Origin: Paenibacillus aestuarii
GTDB lineage: Bacteria > Bacillota > Bacilli > Paenibacillales > NBRC-103111
Direction of reading: 5' to 3'
Length of the DNA stretch: 64,000 nucleotides
NCBI RefSeq assembly: GCF_027789125.1
Contig: NZ_JAQFVF010000033.1
Span: forward strand, 1-64,000
Below the pieces are notes generated by a model. It was not told the DNA's origin and searched no databases. It saw nothing but the letters and a program-made list of their open reading frames with translations. Shown here in pieces: positions 8,790 through 16,672 of this stretch; the stretch's first letter is position 1, and every line of letters begins with the position of its first letter. Made by a program: the position numbers and the translations under genes.

Positions 8790-9566
8790 ATGGAGCCCAC
8801 ATATACGATCTATGAGCAGCAGACAATCCGGCAATTGAGGCGCTGGCAGATAGGGCTGCATAAGGAGCCGGGACTGCTCGAGAGAACTTCGAAAAATTTG
8901 CAGACGCGTGTGAACACGCTGATCCCTGATAAAGTGCATAAGACGATTACGGCAACGGTGAAAGGCATTGTTCAAACTTCCCTATTCGGGATGGACTTTA
9001 TACCGAAGAACGAGCCGCTCACGGGGGCTACGCTGGCAGAGAGCGATGCGAAAGCAGAGGAGTTGTTGAAGCTGTACAAGAAGATAGCGGCAGCTGAAGG
9101 GGCTGGCACCGGCGCAGGCGGGATTTTGCTGGGACTGGCGGATTTCCCGATTCTGATCGGCATCAAGATGAAGTTCTTGTTCGAGCTCGCCCATGCCTAC
9201 GGGTACTCCACCAAGGATTACCGTGAGCGGCTATTCATTCTGTACGTCTTCCAGCTGGCCTTCTCCAGTTCGACCAAGAAGCCGGCGCTGTACGAAACGA
9301 TCCGGAACTGGAAGGCGATCGCCGCAACTTTACCGCCGGCTGCCTCCTACACGGAGCAGATCGACTGGCAGCAGCTTCAACAGGAGTACCGAGATACGAT
9401 CGATTTCCGTAAAATGCTGCAGCTTGTTCCAGGCATTGGGGCGGTCGTGGGCGCTTGGGCCAACTACGGTTTGCTGGAGGAGTTAGGCGTGGCCGGTATG
9501 AATAGCTTCCGTATACGTAAGATTATGGACAAAACAGCGGGGGCGGCAGAGGCGGAATTTTTTTGA
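8790..9566 (+). CDS. EcsC family protein
   Basis: 258 aa, similar to the EcsC family. It has an N-terminal charged helical region, the glycine-rich hydrophobic stretch AGTGAGGILLGLADFPILIG (about 110-130), then helical segments and a second hydrophobic stretch PGIGAVVGAWANYGLLEELG near 225. EcsC-like proteins are membrane-associated and poorly understood; some sit beside the EcsAB exporter, but no such genes are here. ATG 8790 is chosen for the AGGTGGTG ribosome site 8 bases upstream over an in-frame start at 8757. Probably monocistronic. Confidence 0.82.
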   Translation: MEPTYTIYEQQTIRQLRRWQIGLHKEPGLLERTSKNLQTRVNTLIPDKVHKTITATVKGIVQTSLFGMDFIPKNEPLTGATLAESDAKAEELLKLYKKIAAAEGAGTGAGGILLGLADFPILIGIKMKFLFELAHAYGYSTKDYRERLFILYVFQLAFSSSTKKPALYETIRNWKAIAATLPPAASYTEQIDWQQLQQEYRDTIDFRKMLQLVPGIGAVVGAWANYGLLEELGVAGMNSFRIRKIMDKTAGAAEAEFF

Positions 9567-9635
9567 AAATAGGGTGAAAAATGAAATAGCTTTCAGAAAT
9601 GCTAGATATTCGACGAAAATAAACGAATCCTACGA

Positions 9636-9651
9636 TTGTAAGCGCATTATT
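9636..9651 (+). promoter_or_regulatory. TTGTAAGCG motif (CcpA-like) upstream of kimA leader
   Basis: TTGTAAGCGCATTATT matches the cre consensus in its left half and lacks the right-hand CA. It lies about 120 bp before the riboswitch. Weak on its own, but the nine-base core recurs in four other intergenic sites here. Confidence 0.3.
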
Positions 9652-9754
9652 GCTTGTTTGTGAGCATGCGATGTAACTTTTTTACTTTATTCCCCCCTTT
9701 ACTATGACGTGCTAAGAGAGTAGTATTCAATCGTACGTTACATTTGAATAGATT

Positions 9755-9905
9755 TCGCTGAATTTTCTAGCCGAAAAGCGGGGGAACCAAAGGTTTCTTG
9801 GGGTGAATAGAGGTGCAGGCAAGGTGCACTGATTAGGGCTTATTCTCGCAGTCCGAACCCGACAGCTAACCTCGTAAGCGATTGTGAGAAGGAGAACGCG
9901 TGGTA
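9755..9905 (+). ncRNA. c-di-AMP riboswitch (ydaO/yuaA family)
   Basis: Conserved family blocks are present in order: GCGGGGGAACC (9778-9788), GGGGTGAAT (9800-9808), GGGCTTATTCTCGCAGTCC, CCGAACCCGACAGCTAACC and CTCGTA (about 9853-9876), then GAGAAGGAG. A strong terminator follows 2 bases later and a KimA-type potassium importer begins 89 bases downstream. In known members, c-di-AMP binding promotes termination and shuts off potassium uptake. Confidence 0.93.
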
Positions 9906-9906
9906 A

Positions 9907-9933
9907 ACACAAGGTCTATCCTTGTGTTTTTTT
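9907..9933 (+). terminator. Riboswitch-controlled terminator before kimA
   Basis: ACACAAGG-TCTAT-CCTTGTGT followed by a seven-T run, placed directly after the c-di-AMP aptamer and before the kimA start. This is the expression platform. Confidence 0.92.
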
Positions 9934-9993
9934 GCGCCCTAAAAAGCAATAACAGGCTTGCACGTTGCAGAAAAACTGGGGGAACTACCAAGA

Positions 9994-11829
9994 ATGACTA
10001 GTGATTCATTAAAGAAGATCGTGTTCGGAAAGCCGCTGAAGTCTAGCGAGATGGAATCAGAAAAGATGCAAGTCTGGAAAGCGCTGCCGATCTTGTCTTC
10101 AGACGCTTTATCGTCGGTTGCCTATGGTACCGAGCAAATTTTGCTGGAGCTTGCTACCGTCGGCGTTGCGGCCTTTGCTTTCTCTTTGCCGATCGCCATT
10201 TCCATTATTGCTTTGATCGCTATTCTGGTTATCAGCTATCGGCAGGTGATTGAGGCTTATCCGCAAGGCGGCGGGGCTTACATGGTTTCCAAAGAGAACC
10301 TGGGGATGACCTGGGGGAGGTTAACCGGTGTATCGCTGTTGATCGACTACACCTTGACCGTAGCGGTTTCAATATCAGCCGGGGTGCAGGCGATTACGTC
10401 AGCGTTCCCAGTGACGGTGCCGTACATCGTCCCGATGGCCGTGCTGCTCGTGTGGACGATGGTGTGGTTGAACCTTCGCGGAACCTCGGAATCAGGCACG
10501 ATTTTCGCCATTCCTACTTATTTTTTCATCTTATGTATCCTGCTTCTCGTAGGAAAAGGTATATTTGATCTCATGACCGGAGCGGCTCACACGCAGCCCG
10601 TTCACGTCATGCCAAGCGCTATGACACACGGTTTAACACTGTTTGTTCTGCTCAAAGCGTTCTCTTCCGGTTGTTCGGCGGTGACGGGCATTGAGGCGAT
10701 TTCCGATGCGGTGCCGCATTTCCGCACGCCTTCCGTGAAGAATGCCAAAAAGACATTGGCTTCGCTGGGCGGGCTGTTGGCGGTTATTTTCGGCGGCGTC
10801 ACGCTGCTCAGTCTCGCTTATGGAATTGCGCCCGACCCGAATGGGCATACTTCTGTACTATCAATGGTTACCGAGCAGGCATTTGGCCGGGGCGCGATGT
10901 ATTACGCGACGCAGATTGCCACGATGCTGATTCTGACATTGGCTGCCAATACGAGCTTTAACGGTTTTCCGATTTTGGCTTCGATTATGGCACAGGATAA
11001 AAACTTTCCGCGTATGTTCTCGTTTCGGGGCGACAGGCTCTCGTTTAACTATGGTATTATTACATTAGGCGTGCTGGCGAGCGTGCTGCTGATCGCCTTC
11101 AAAGGGAAAACAGACGGTCTGATTCCGCTGTATGCGATCGGCGTTTTCTTATCTTTTACACTGGCGCAAAGCGGTCTGGTTCGCAAATGGCTCAAGGAAC
11201 GCGTAGCCGGCTGGCCACGCAAATTGGTGATTAACAGTCTGGGCGCTCTGGTCTCGTTTGCGGTGCTGCTCATCTTCTGCTTCACGAAGTTTACGGAAGG
11301 CGCGTGGATTGTCATTGTCGTCACACCGTTGATTCTGTGGATGATTACGAAGGTGAACCACCATTATGATGATGTGGCGAAACAATTGCGGATCGATCTC
11401 GAGCAAGACCGCGTCTGCACGAAGGAGTCTTTGATTATCGTACCGGTTGCGGGCATCCACCGTGCAGTGGCGCAGTCGTTGAATTATGCGAAATCCTTAT
11501 CGCCGAATGTGATCGCGTTTTATGTATCCTTTTCGGATGAAGATGAAGTTATTATGGAAGAAAAATGGGAAAAATGGAACCCAGGCGTACGCCTTGTTGT
11601 GTTCAAATCCCGCTATCGCACAATTGTGAAGCCGTTGGCGGAGTTCATTGAGCGGATCGATACGCACGTATCGGAGAAGCAAGCGATTATGGTGATTTTG
11701 CCGCAGTTTATTCCGAAGCGCTGGTGGCATCGTCTGCTTCATAACCAGTCTGCATCACGGATTCGTTCCAAGCTGCAGTCCGATAAAGATATTGTGGTGG
11801 CGACTGTGCCTTATCATTTGAATGAGTAG
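9994..11829 (+). CDS. kimA: KimA-like potassium importer (APC superfamily)
   Basis: 611 aa with about 12 membrane helices (residues 30-470) and a soluble C-terminal domain of about 140 aa. The conserved start LSSDALSSVAYGTEQILL and the segment QVIEAYPQGGGAYMVSKENLG are family hallmarks. KUP/KimA proteins of this APC branch import potassium driven by protons, and KimA is turned off by c-di-AMP at both RNA and protein level. The upstream c-di-AMP riboswitch supports KimA over an amino-acid permease. ATG 9994 is chosen with GGGGGAA upstream; an in-frame TTG 9958 lies too close to the terminator. Confidence 0.9.
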   Translation: MTSDSLKKIVFGKPLKSSEMESEKMQVWKALPILSSDALSSVAYGTEQILLELATVGVAAFAFSLPIAISIIALIAILVISYRQVIEAYPQGGGAYMVSKENLGMTWGRLTGVSLLIDYTLTVAVSISAGVQAITSAFPVTVPYIVPMAVLLVWTMVWLNLRGTSESGTIFAIPTYFFILCILLLVGKGIFDLMTGAAHTQPVHVMPSAMTHGLTLFVLLKAFSSGCSAVTGIEAISDAVPHFRTPSVKNAKKTLASLGGLLAVIFGGVTLLSLAYGIAPDPNGHTSVLSMVTEQAFGRGAMYYATQIATMLILTLAANTSFNGFPILASIMAQDKNFPRMFSFRGDRLSFNYGIITLGVLASVLLIAFKGKTDGLIPLYAIGVFLSFTLAQSGLVRKWLKERVAGWPRKLVINSLGALVSFAVLLIFCFTKFTEGAWIVIVVTPLILWMITKVNHHYDDVAKQLRIDLEQDRVCTKESLIIVPVAGIHRAVAQSLNYAKSLSPNVIAFYVSFSDEDEVIMEEKWEKWNPGVRLVVFKSRYRTIVKPLAEFIERIDTHVSEKQAIMVILPQFIPKRWWHRLLHNQSASRIRSKLQSDKDIVVATVPYHLNE

Positions 11830-11862
11830 TGAAATTAGAGAAGAAATCTGAGGTGACAGAAA

Positions 11863-12123
11863 GTGGCGAAGAAAAAATGGTCGTCCTCGGCTCCGGACCC
11901 GGCGGCCCAAGATAAACCGGCGACGTTGAAGGATATGCTGAATCCGGACATTGTCAATAAGCTGAAAATGCAATCCGACGCTATGAAAGCGGAAGAGCAG
12001 GCGCGTAAGGAAGCCGCTAGACAACAGGCGGAAGCGGCGCGTAAAGCGGAAGAGAAGCGCTTGGAGAATGACTTCGGTCACTTGCTCAGCCAAAGCAAGC
12101 TGGATTGGCGCAAGCATAAGTAA
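11863..12123 (+). CDS. YqkE-like small coiled-coil protein (DUF3886)
   Basis: 86 aa, GTG start with TGAGGTGA upstream. It has a basic N-terminus, the block TLKDMLNPDIVNKLK, a highly charged Ala/Glu/Lys/Arg helix (about 38-68) and the conserved tail FGHLLSQSKLDWRKHK. This matches the uncharacterised YqkE family of Bacilli, whose members are cytosolic. It begins 33 bases after kimA and ends at a terminator, so it is probably co-transcribed with kimA. Function unknown. Confidence 0.78.
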   Translation: MAKKKWSSSAPDPAAQDKPATLKDMLNPDIVNKLKMQSDAMKAEEQARKEAARQQAEAARKAEEKRLENDFGHLLSQSKLDWRKHK

Positions 12124-12134
12124 TACCAGCGTGA

Positions 12135-12167
12135 AACGTTAGTCCTTGAGGGACTAACGTTTTTTCA
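12135..12167. terminator. Bidirectional terminator
   Basis: AAACGTTAGTCC-TTGA-GGGACTAACGTTTTTT. The stop codon of the convergent small gene lies inside the right arm. Confidence 0.88.
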
Positions 12168-12369
12168 TTTCAAAAAACTCACAGACTTCGCGCTCGTAAT
12201 AGGTTAAGTCGCTGACTGCGGTTTGTACGACGACGGTAGTTTCGCTAAAACGTAAAATAACGGCGTTCGAATCGACGACGTGATCGTCTTTGAAAATGCG
12301 AATGCTGGCTTGCCGGTCAATGGCTTCCTGGAAATCAGCGTCCGTGACTAATCGGTGGTTGCGGGCCAT
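12154..12369 (-). CDS. Hypothetical 71-aa protein
   Basis: 71 aa, ATG with AAAGGG 9 bases upstream on the minus strand. The sequence (MARNHRLVTDADF..., then FKDDHVVDSNAVILRF, ending EFFEMKKR) has mixed alpha/beta character, with no signal peptide and no membrane segment. The repeated V-rich strands could form a small beta-sheet. I do not recognise the family. Its stop codon lies within the terminator hairpin shared with the convergent gene. Ordinary codon use and a good ribosome site support a real gene. Confidence 0.65.
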   Translation of the reverse strand: MARNHRLVTDADFQEAIDRQASIRIFKDDHVVDSNAVILRFSETTVVVQTAVSDLTYYEREVCEFFEMKKR

Positions 12370-12517
12370 AGTTCAATCCCTTTCTATGTAATACTTTCAT
12401 TGTAACACAGGTGATGGACATCCTTATAATCGCCCGCAGGCGCGGGAACCGACGCCCAGGCCCATGCATAGACTGTAGCACAATCTTGTGCAAGGCAGAG
12501 AGGATGCGTGGGTCCCG

Positions 12518-13930
12518 ATGGATATACAGTTGCTGCCGCTTCATTGGGTGTATTTGGTATTTATTGGCTTTATTCTCGCCATGCTGATTAAGCGTCGTGA
12601 TACGACGATGATCTGTGTCGTCGGTATTTTTGCGCTTGGTTTGATGGCGACAGAGACGCTGAGCGGTTCCATTTCGGGCGTGTTCAACAGCTTTATTTAT
12701 GCGACAAAAGAGTTAATGGGCACGATTATGATCATCTCGATTATCGTCGCGATGAGCCGGGTATTGATTCGTACGGGAATCAATGAAACGATGGTAGCGC
12801 CGCTAACCCGCTTTATGAGAACGCCTTCAATGGCATTCTGGGGGATCGGGATTATCATGATGGTGACTTCCTGGTTCTTCTGGCCGTCACCAGGGGTGGC
12901 GCTTATCGGCGCGGTTTTGCTGCCGGTCGCGGTTCGCGTCGGCCTGCCGGCGCTTGGCGCTGCGATGGCGATGAACCTGTTCGGTCACGGGATCGCTCTC
13001 TCCGGTGACTATATTATTCAGGGCGCGCCAAAGCTGACGGCGGATGCCGCAGGACTGCCAGTAACGGCGGTCATGGAAGCGAGCGTGCCGCTTGTCATCG
13101 TCATGGGGCTTGTGACGACGATCACGGCCTTCTGGATGATGAGCCGGGATATGAAGAACGGCACATGGCGAGACGGCCTCGTAGCCGGCGGTTCTGCTGC
13201 GGCAGGAATTGCCTCCGGCGACAACGAGGCGGAGAAAATTGTGTTAGCTCCCGGGGTGAAAAGGTGGCTGGCTGTGATCATCCCGCTGCTGTTTGCACTG
13301 GACGTGGTTGCGATGTTCGTGCTGAACCTGCAAGGCGGGGATGCGACAGCGCTTGTCGGCGGGACGGCGGTGTTCATTCTGATCCTCGTCACGCTGCTGG
13401 CCCACCGCAATCAAGGCTTGGAGCAAACGACTTCTTACCTGATCGAGGGCTTCGTGTTCGGGTTCAAAGTGTTCGGTCCCGTCATCCCGATTGCCGCGTT
13501 CTTCTATTTGGGCGACGCCGCCTTCGGGGAGCTGTTCGGTAAAGTGCTGCCGGAGAGCTCGCACGGCATCGTCAACGACCTCGGCGTCGCGCTTGCGGGC
13601 GTCGTGCCGCTCAATGGCGCTGTCGGCGCTGTAACGCTCACCGTCATAGGAGCGATCACCGGACTCGACGGCTCCGGCTTCTCGGGCATCTCGCTCGCAG
13701 GCTCGGTTGCCCACCTGTTCGGGAGCGCGATCGGCTCCGACGGCGCTACGCTGACTGCGCTCGGGCAGATTGCCGCCATCTGGGTCGGCGGCGGGACGCT
13801 GATCCCGTGGGCGCTGATCCCTGCCGCTGCGATATGCGGCGTAAGCCCGTTCGAGCTGGCCAGGCGGAATCTGCTGCCTGTGCTGATTGGTCTCACGGTC
13901 ACGACAGTTGTCGCGATGTTCTTGATTTAA
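12518..13930 (+). CDS. Putative ion or organic-anion permease
   Basis: About 470 aa with 11 or more hydrophobic helices and two similar halves, typical of the ion-transporter superfamily (ArsB/GntP/CitM-like fold). Recognisable stretches include WFFWPSPGVALIGAVLLPVAVRVGLPALGAAMAMNLFGHG-like helix-loop segments and, in the second half, LAGVVPLNGAVGAVTL and GSAIGSDGATLTALGQIA, which look like the paired re-entrant loops of this fold. The substrate cannot be inferred. ATG 12518 is preferred; AGAGAGG lies 14 bases upstream, a little far, so GTG 12488 remains possible. A single gene followed by a hairpin terminator. Confidence 0.72.
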   Translation: MDIQLLPLHWVYLVFIGFILAMLIKRRDTTMICVVGIFALGLMATETLSGSISGVFNSFIYATKELMGTIMIISIIVAMSRVLIRTGINETMVAPLTRFMRTPSMAFWGIGIIMMVTSWFFWPSPGVALIGAVLLPVAVRVGLPALGAAMAMNLFGHGIALSGDYIIQGAPKLTADAAGLPVTAVMEASVPLVIVMGLVTTITAFWMMSRDMKNGTWRDGLVAGGSAAAGIASGDNEAEKIVLAPGVKRWLAVIIPLLFALDVVAMFVLNLQGGDATALVGGTAVFILILVTLLAHRNQGLEQTTSYLIEGFVFGFKVFGPVIPIAAFFYLGDAAFGELFGKVLPESSHGIVNDLGVALAGVVPLNGAVGAVTLTVIGAITGLDGSGFSGISLAGSVAHLFGSAIGSDGATLTALGQIAAIWVGGGTLIPWALIPAAAICGVSPFELARRNLLPVLIGLTVTTVVAMFLI

Positions 13931-13940
13931 TCGTTTTGCG

Positions 13941-13990
13941 GATAACCCGTTACAGCCTTGACGTGCGCAAGGCTGGGGCGGGTTATTTCA
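13941..13990 (+). terminator. Terminator hairpin after permease
   Basis: ATAACCCG/CGGGTTAT outer stem with inner CAGCCTTG/CAAGGCTG, followed by TTTC. The T-run is short. Confidence 0.65.
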
Positions 13991-14076
13991 ATCTGCAGGA
14001 GGATTTGCCCCTAATTCGTGCTACAATGAAGAGAGTGCTGCGAACATAGTCCTGAGACTGAGAGGTTGATAGAGCG

Positions 14077-14661
14077 ATGGAAGCTAAATTTTGCATGTCC
14101 TGCGGGGCAGAGTTGGAAATCAGAGACGTGGACGGAACGATGCGCAGAGCTTGTACGGTGTGCAGCTTCGTGCATTGGGGCAATTACAGCGTAGGCGTCG
14201 GAGCTCTCGTCATGAGAGAGGGCAAGATGCTGTTGGTACGCAGAGCACAGGAACCTGGCAAAGGCAGATGGACGAACCCTGGCGGTTACATCGAGCAGCA
14301 TGAGTTGATTCACGATACGATTCGGCGTGAGGTTCTGGAGGAAACTGGAGTTTCAGCGGAAGTGAAGCGGGTGGTCGCGGTACGCGACTTGCCGAGAAAC
14401 ATACATAATCTGTATGTCGCTTTTGAAATGGAGTATGTTGACGGTGAACCGGTTCCGGATGGCGTGGAGGTTGATGCGGCAGGCTTCTACAGCCTTGAGG
14501 AGATGCAGGGCTTGAATGTGGCGGATTTTACGCGCTGGCTGATCGACGTGGCAATGCATGCCGATTCCGCAGGGCTGGTGACGGATGCCAATCCGATCGT
14601 GCAGATGGACGGATACGGCTTGTATCGGGTTCCGGCAGCGCGCGCCGGTATAGGCGATTAG
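14077..14661 (+). CDS. NUDIX hydrolase with N-terminal zinc ribbon
   Basis: 194 aa. Residues 1-30 carry two CxxC pairs (CMSC and CTVC) forming a zinc ribbon, and residues 40-160 form the NUDIX fold. The NUDIX box is intact: G at the start of GGYIEQHE, then REVLEETGV, fitting Gx5Ex7REUxEExGU. The zinc ribbon plus NUDIX layout resembles NudC-type or ADP-ribose/NAD-pyrophosphatase-like proteins, but the substrate is not determined by sequence. ATG 14077 follows GAGAGG. Monocistronic between hairpins. Confidence 0.88.
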   Translation: MEAKFCMSCGAELEIRDVDGTMRRACTVCSFVHWGNYSVGVGALVMREGKMLLVRRAQEPGKGRWTNPGGYIEQHELIHDTIRREVLEETGVSAEVKRVVAVRDLPRNIHNLYVAFEMEYVDGEPVPDGVEVDAAGFYSLEEMQGLNVADFTRWLIDVAMHADSAGLVTDANPIVQMDGYGLYRVPAARAGIGD

Positions 14662-14679
14662 GGGAGAGGCCAAAAGAAA

Positions 14680-14713
14680 GCCAATAACGGAAGTTTTTCT
14701 TCCGCTATTGGCT
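14680..14713. terminator. Strong hairpin between convergent genes
   Basis: AGCCAATAACGGAAG/CTTCCGCTATTGGCT stem with a T-rich loop. It lies between the NUDIX gene and the convergent hcp-like gene. The following T-tract is weak on both strands, but the position suggests a shared terminator. Confidence 0.7.
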
Positions 14714-14752
14714 GCGTTAAGCGATGCTGGGTGTTCGAAGGAGCTCCCGGCG

Positions 14753-15319
14753 TTATTTTATCAGCGTATTTTTCACAAAGTCCCAACCGCCAACGATCGG
14801 TGTTCCTTTGGCGCCTGAGTTTGTCATAGGCGTGTAAGTCAGCTTGAGACTGGTCGTTTTCAGCGTAAGCTCTTCGTATGTGTCGGAAAAAGAATAATCG
14901 GTCACGAAGACATTTTCCAAATCAATGGTGAGGACCGGGAGTGGCGCCATATCCCCCGTTTTGCGAACAAGGACGATTTGACCCTTTGGAATGGCCTTGC
15001 CAGACATCAGATTCAAGAACAAAGGAACGGATGCGGAATCAATGGTTTTCTGGATGGTGAAGCTTTCCAGGGAAGCTTTGCCCGCGCCAGCTCCAGCGCT
15101 GGCAGTCGCGATGCTTTTGTTGTTGGTGGCATCGAATTGGATGCCTGTTAATGGAATCCACTTCTCATATCCTTTCGCCAAGGAATCACCCTGAATGCCG
15201 TCGAGCTTCAAATACACATTAAAATCAGCCTCATCAGCGGCAGCAGGAACGGCCAAGAAAGCGAGCGCTAACAGGAGAATGGCGGTTAAGGCGATAAACT
15301 GTTTTTTAAAGGTTTTCAC
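14753..15319 (-). CDS. Exported Hcp-family (type VI tube-like) protein
   Basis: 188 aa. A signal peptide (VKTFKKQ followed by about 18 hydrophobic residues, cleavage near PAAADEA) precedes an Hcp-type domain: DFNVYLKLDGIQGDS, WIPLTGIQFD, then FTIQKTIDSASVPLFLNLMSG and ending YTPM...GGWDFVKN. Hcp proteins build the type VI secretion tube in Proteobacteria and normally lack signal peptides. Related domains occur in Gram-positives and other phyla without type VI machinery. GTG 15319 is chosen because GAGGAGGAG lies 7 bases upstream; longer starts lack a site. No other secretion genes are nearby. It may form ring-like surface assemblies, but that is only inference. Confidence 0.8.
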   Translation of the reverse strand: MKTFKKQFIALTAILLLALAFLAVPAAADEADFNVYLKLDGIQGDSLAKGYEKWIPLTGIQFDATNNKSIATASAGAGAGKASLESFTIQKTIDSASVPLFLNLMSGKAIPKGQIVLVRKTGDMAPLPVLTIDLENVFVTDYSFSDTYEELTLKTTSLKLTYTPMTNSGAKGTPIVGGWDFVKNTLIK

Positions 15320-15440
15320 AAAGTCACTCCTCCTCATTTTTGATACATTATGTATCACAATGATCAAGTATAAAGCCTGTGGCTGACTTTGTATATAGAT
15401 CTGCCGTATTTAATTGAAGACTAGGAAAGAGGGCGTGTTC

Positions 15441-15872
15441 ATGAAGATCGGGCTTAGGGGGCATCATCTGCTTTGTTTGTTGGGGTATAGAGGCATGGGC
15501 TACTCCGCTCAATTCTGTGAAAATATGACGGCTGTCTATGAAACGCTGCGCAGCAAGCCGGATACGATGATCCGCGTCGTGCTGGGGCCAGATGATCTGT
15601 GCGCAGCCTATCCGCAGGACCAGGAGCCACACTGCGAGAACAGGACCGTGTATCAGCGGGACGCCGAGATCGTTGAGCGGCTCGGCTTAGCGGTCGGCAT
15701 GGAGCGGAGCTGGGCGGATATATGTGCGCGGGTTGCCGAGCAGGTTACGCCTGGCGATATCGGCCATCTGTGCGCGACCTGTAAGTGGGAGCCGTACGGC
15801 GTCTGCGCGGACGGGGTGCGCTTGATCGGCAGTGGCGAGGCGCTGCCGCCTGTGCCGCCGCGGAAGGAGTAA
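15441..15872 (+). CDS. DUF1284 domain protein
   Basis: 143 aa, ATG with AAAGAGGG upstream. The family signature RGHHLLCLLGYRGMGYS is at the N-terminus. Cysteines occur at LLC, PDDLC, PHC, DIC and the C-terminal pair LCATCKWEPYGVC, a spacing that suggests a metal or Fe-S site. DUF1284 proteins are short, cytosolic and uncharacterised; I infer a redox or metal-binding role only from the cysteines. It stands alone, ended by a terminator shared with the convergent SRAP gene. Confidence 0.83.
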   Translation: MKIGLRGHHLLCLLGYRGMGYSAQFCENMTAVYETLRSKPDTMIRVVLGPDDLCAAYPQDQEPHCENRTVYQRDAEIVERLGLAVGMERSWADICARVAEQVTPGDIGHLCATCKWEPYGVCADGVRLIGSGEALPPVPPRKE

Positions 15873-15881
15873 CGCCGCGCG

Positions 15882-15921
15882 AAAAGGAGCTAAGCATCTT
15901 GTATGCTTAGCTCCTTTGTTT
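15882..15921. terminator. Bidirectional terminator
   Basis: A 15-bp stem AAAGGAGCTAAGCAT/ATGCTTAGCTCCTTT with a CTTGT loop and a T-run on the plus strand, A-run mirrored on the other. Confidence 0.9.
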
Positions 15922-16568
15922 TAGATCAGCACACCCGCATCAGTGACAATGTCCATCTTCGCTTGTGGCGAATCCAGTACTCTGGCGATCATCAACAGCT
16001 CGTCCATTGGCTGCAGCATATCGCTGAGTGCATAGGGATCTTTGTTCTCCGGCTTCAGCCACTCGTCGGCCTGCTCAGGGCTTAGAATCGCCGGCATGCT
16101 GCTATGATACGGGGAGACGAGCGAGTTTGCTTCTGTCATCAGCATCATGCAGGTGCGCAGCTCTTCATCTCCGGATGGCGAGCGCCAGACATCGTACAGT
16201 CCGGCAATGCCGAAGGTGCCGCTGCGCATTTTGTAATAAATCCACTTCGTCTCTTTACCCTCGGTCCGGCTGACATAAAAGCCGCTGCAAGGAATGATGC
16301 AGCGCTGTTTTTGCACGATGCGCGCGAACACTTCGTTCGTAAAAATCGAACGGCGGTCACCGCAAACGGCTTCTTTGGCCCAGAACGGCATCAGCCCCCA
16401 GCGACATTCGTCCAGTAAGCGCTCCTTATTGCGGTTGACGGTGATGCAGGACAGCGATTCCGTCGGACGCACCTCGTAGCGGTTGGACTGATAAGCAAGT
16501 AAGCGGTCGATTTGAAATTGTTTTGTAAGATCAGCGACATCAGCGACTATAGAAATAGAAGTACACAT
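15921..16568 (-). CDS. SRAP-domain protein (YedK/HMCES-like), divergent active site
   Basis: 215 aa; ATG with GAGGTGG 7 bases upstream. The start MCTS keeps Cys2, the residue that in YedK/HMCES bonds covalently to abasic sites in single-stranded DNA after Met removal. RWGLMPFW, CIIPCSGFY and YHSSMPAIL align with the family, so the active-site histidine is present. However the usual INARxET block is replaced by SIFTNEVFA, and GF(Y/W)EW reads GFYVS, so the Asn and Glu of the YedK site are missing. It is probably a paralogue that binds DNA without efficient crosslink formation or reversal. No LexA-like box seen nearby. Confidence 0.8.
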   Translation of the reverse strand: MCTSISIVADVADLTKQFQIDRLLAYQSNRYEVRPTESLSCITVNRNKERLLDECRWGLMPFWAKEAVCGDRRSIFTNEVFARIVQKQRCIIPCSGFYVSRTEGKETKWIYYKMRSGTFGIAGLYDVWRSPSGDEELRTCMMLMTEANSLVSPYHSSMPAILSPEQADEWLKPENKDPYALSDMLQPMDELLMIARVLDSPQAKMDIVTDAGVLI

Positions 16569-16632
16569 GGGCTACCACCTCGTTTGATTTTGGCTATTAT
16601 TTGCCTATTTCACCAAATTCATGTACAGCCGG

Positions 16633-16671
16633 CAGCAAAAAAACCAAGCCGGTCACGGACCAGCCTGGTTC
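16633..16671 (-). terminator. Terminator of the GGDEF gene
   Basis: On the minus strand AACCAGGC.../GGCTTGGTT is followed by TTTTTTGC; the stop codon (16673-16675) directly precedes it. Confidence 0.85.
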
Positions 16672-16672
16672 T

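Noticed and set aside
14753..15872. Complete type VI or contractile secretion cluster around the Hcp-like gene
   Set aside because: No sheath, baseplate, spike or ATPase genes are found within 10 kb on either side.
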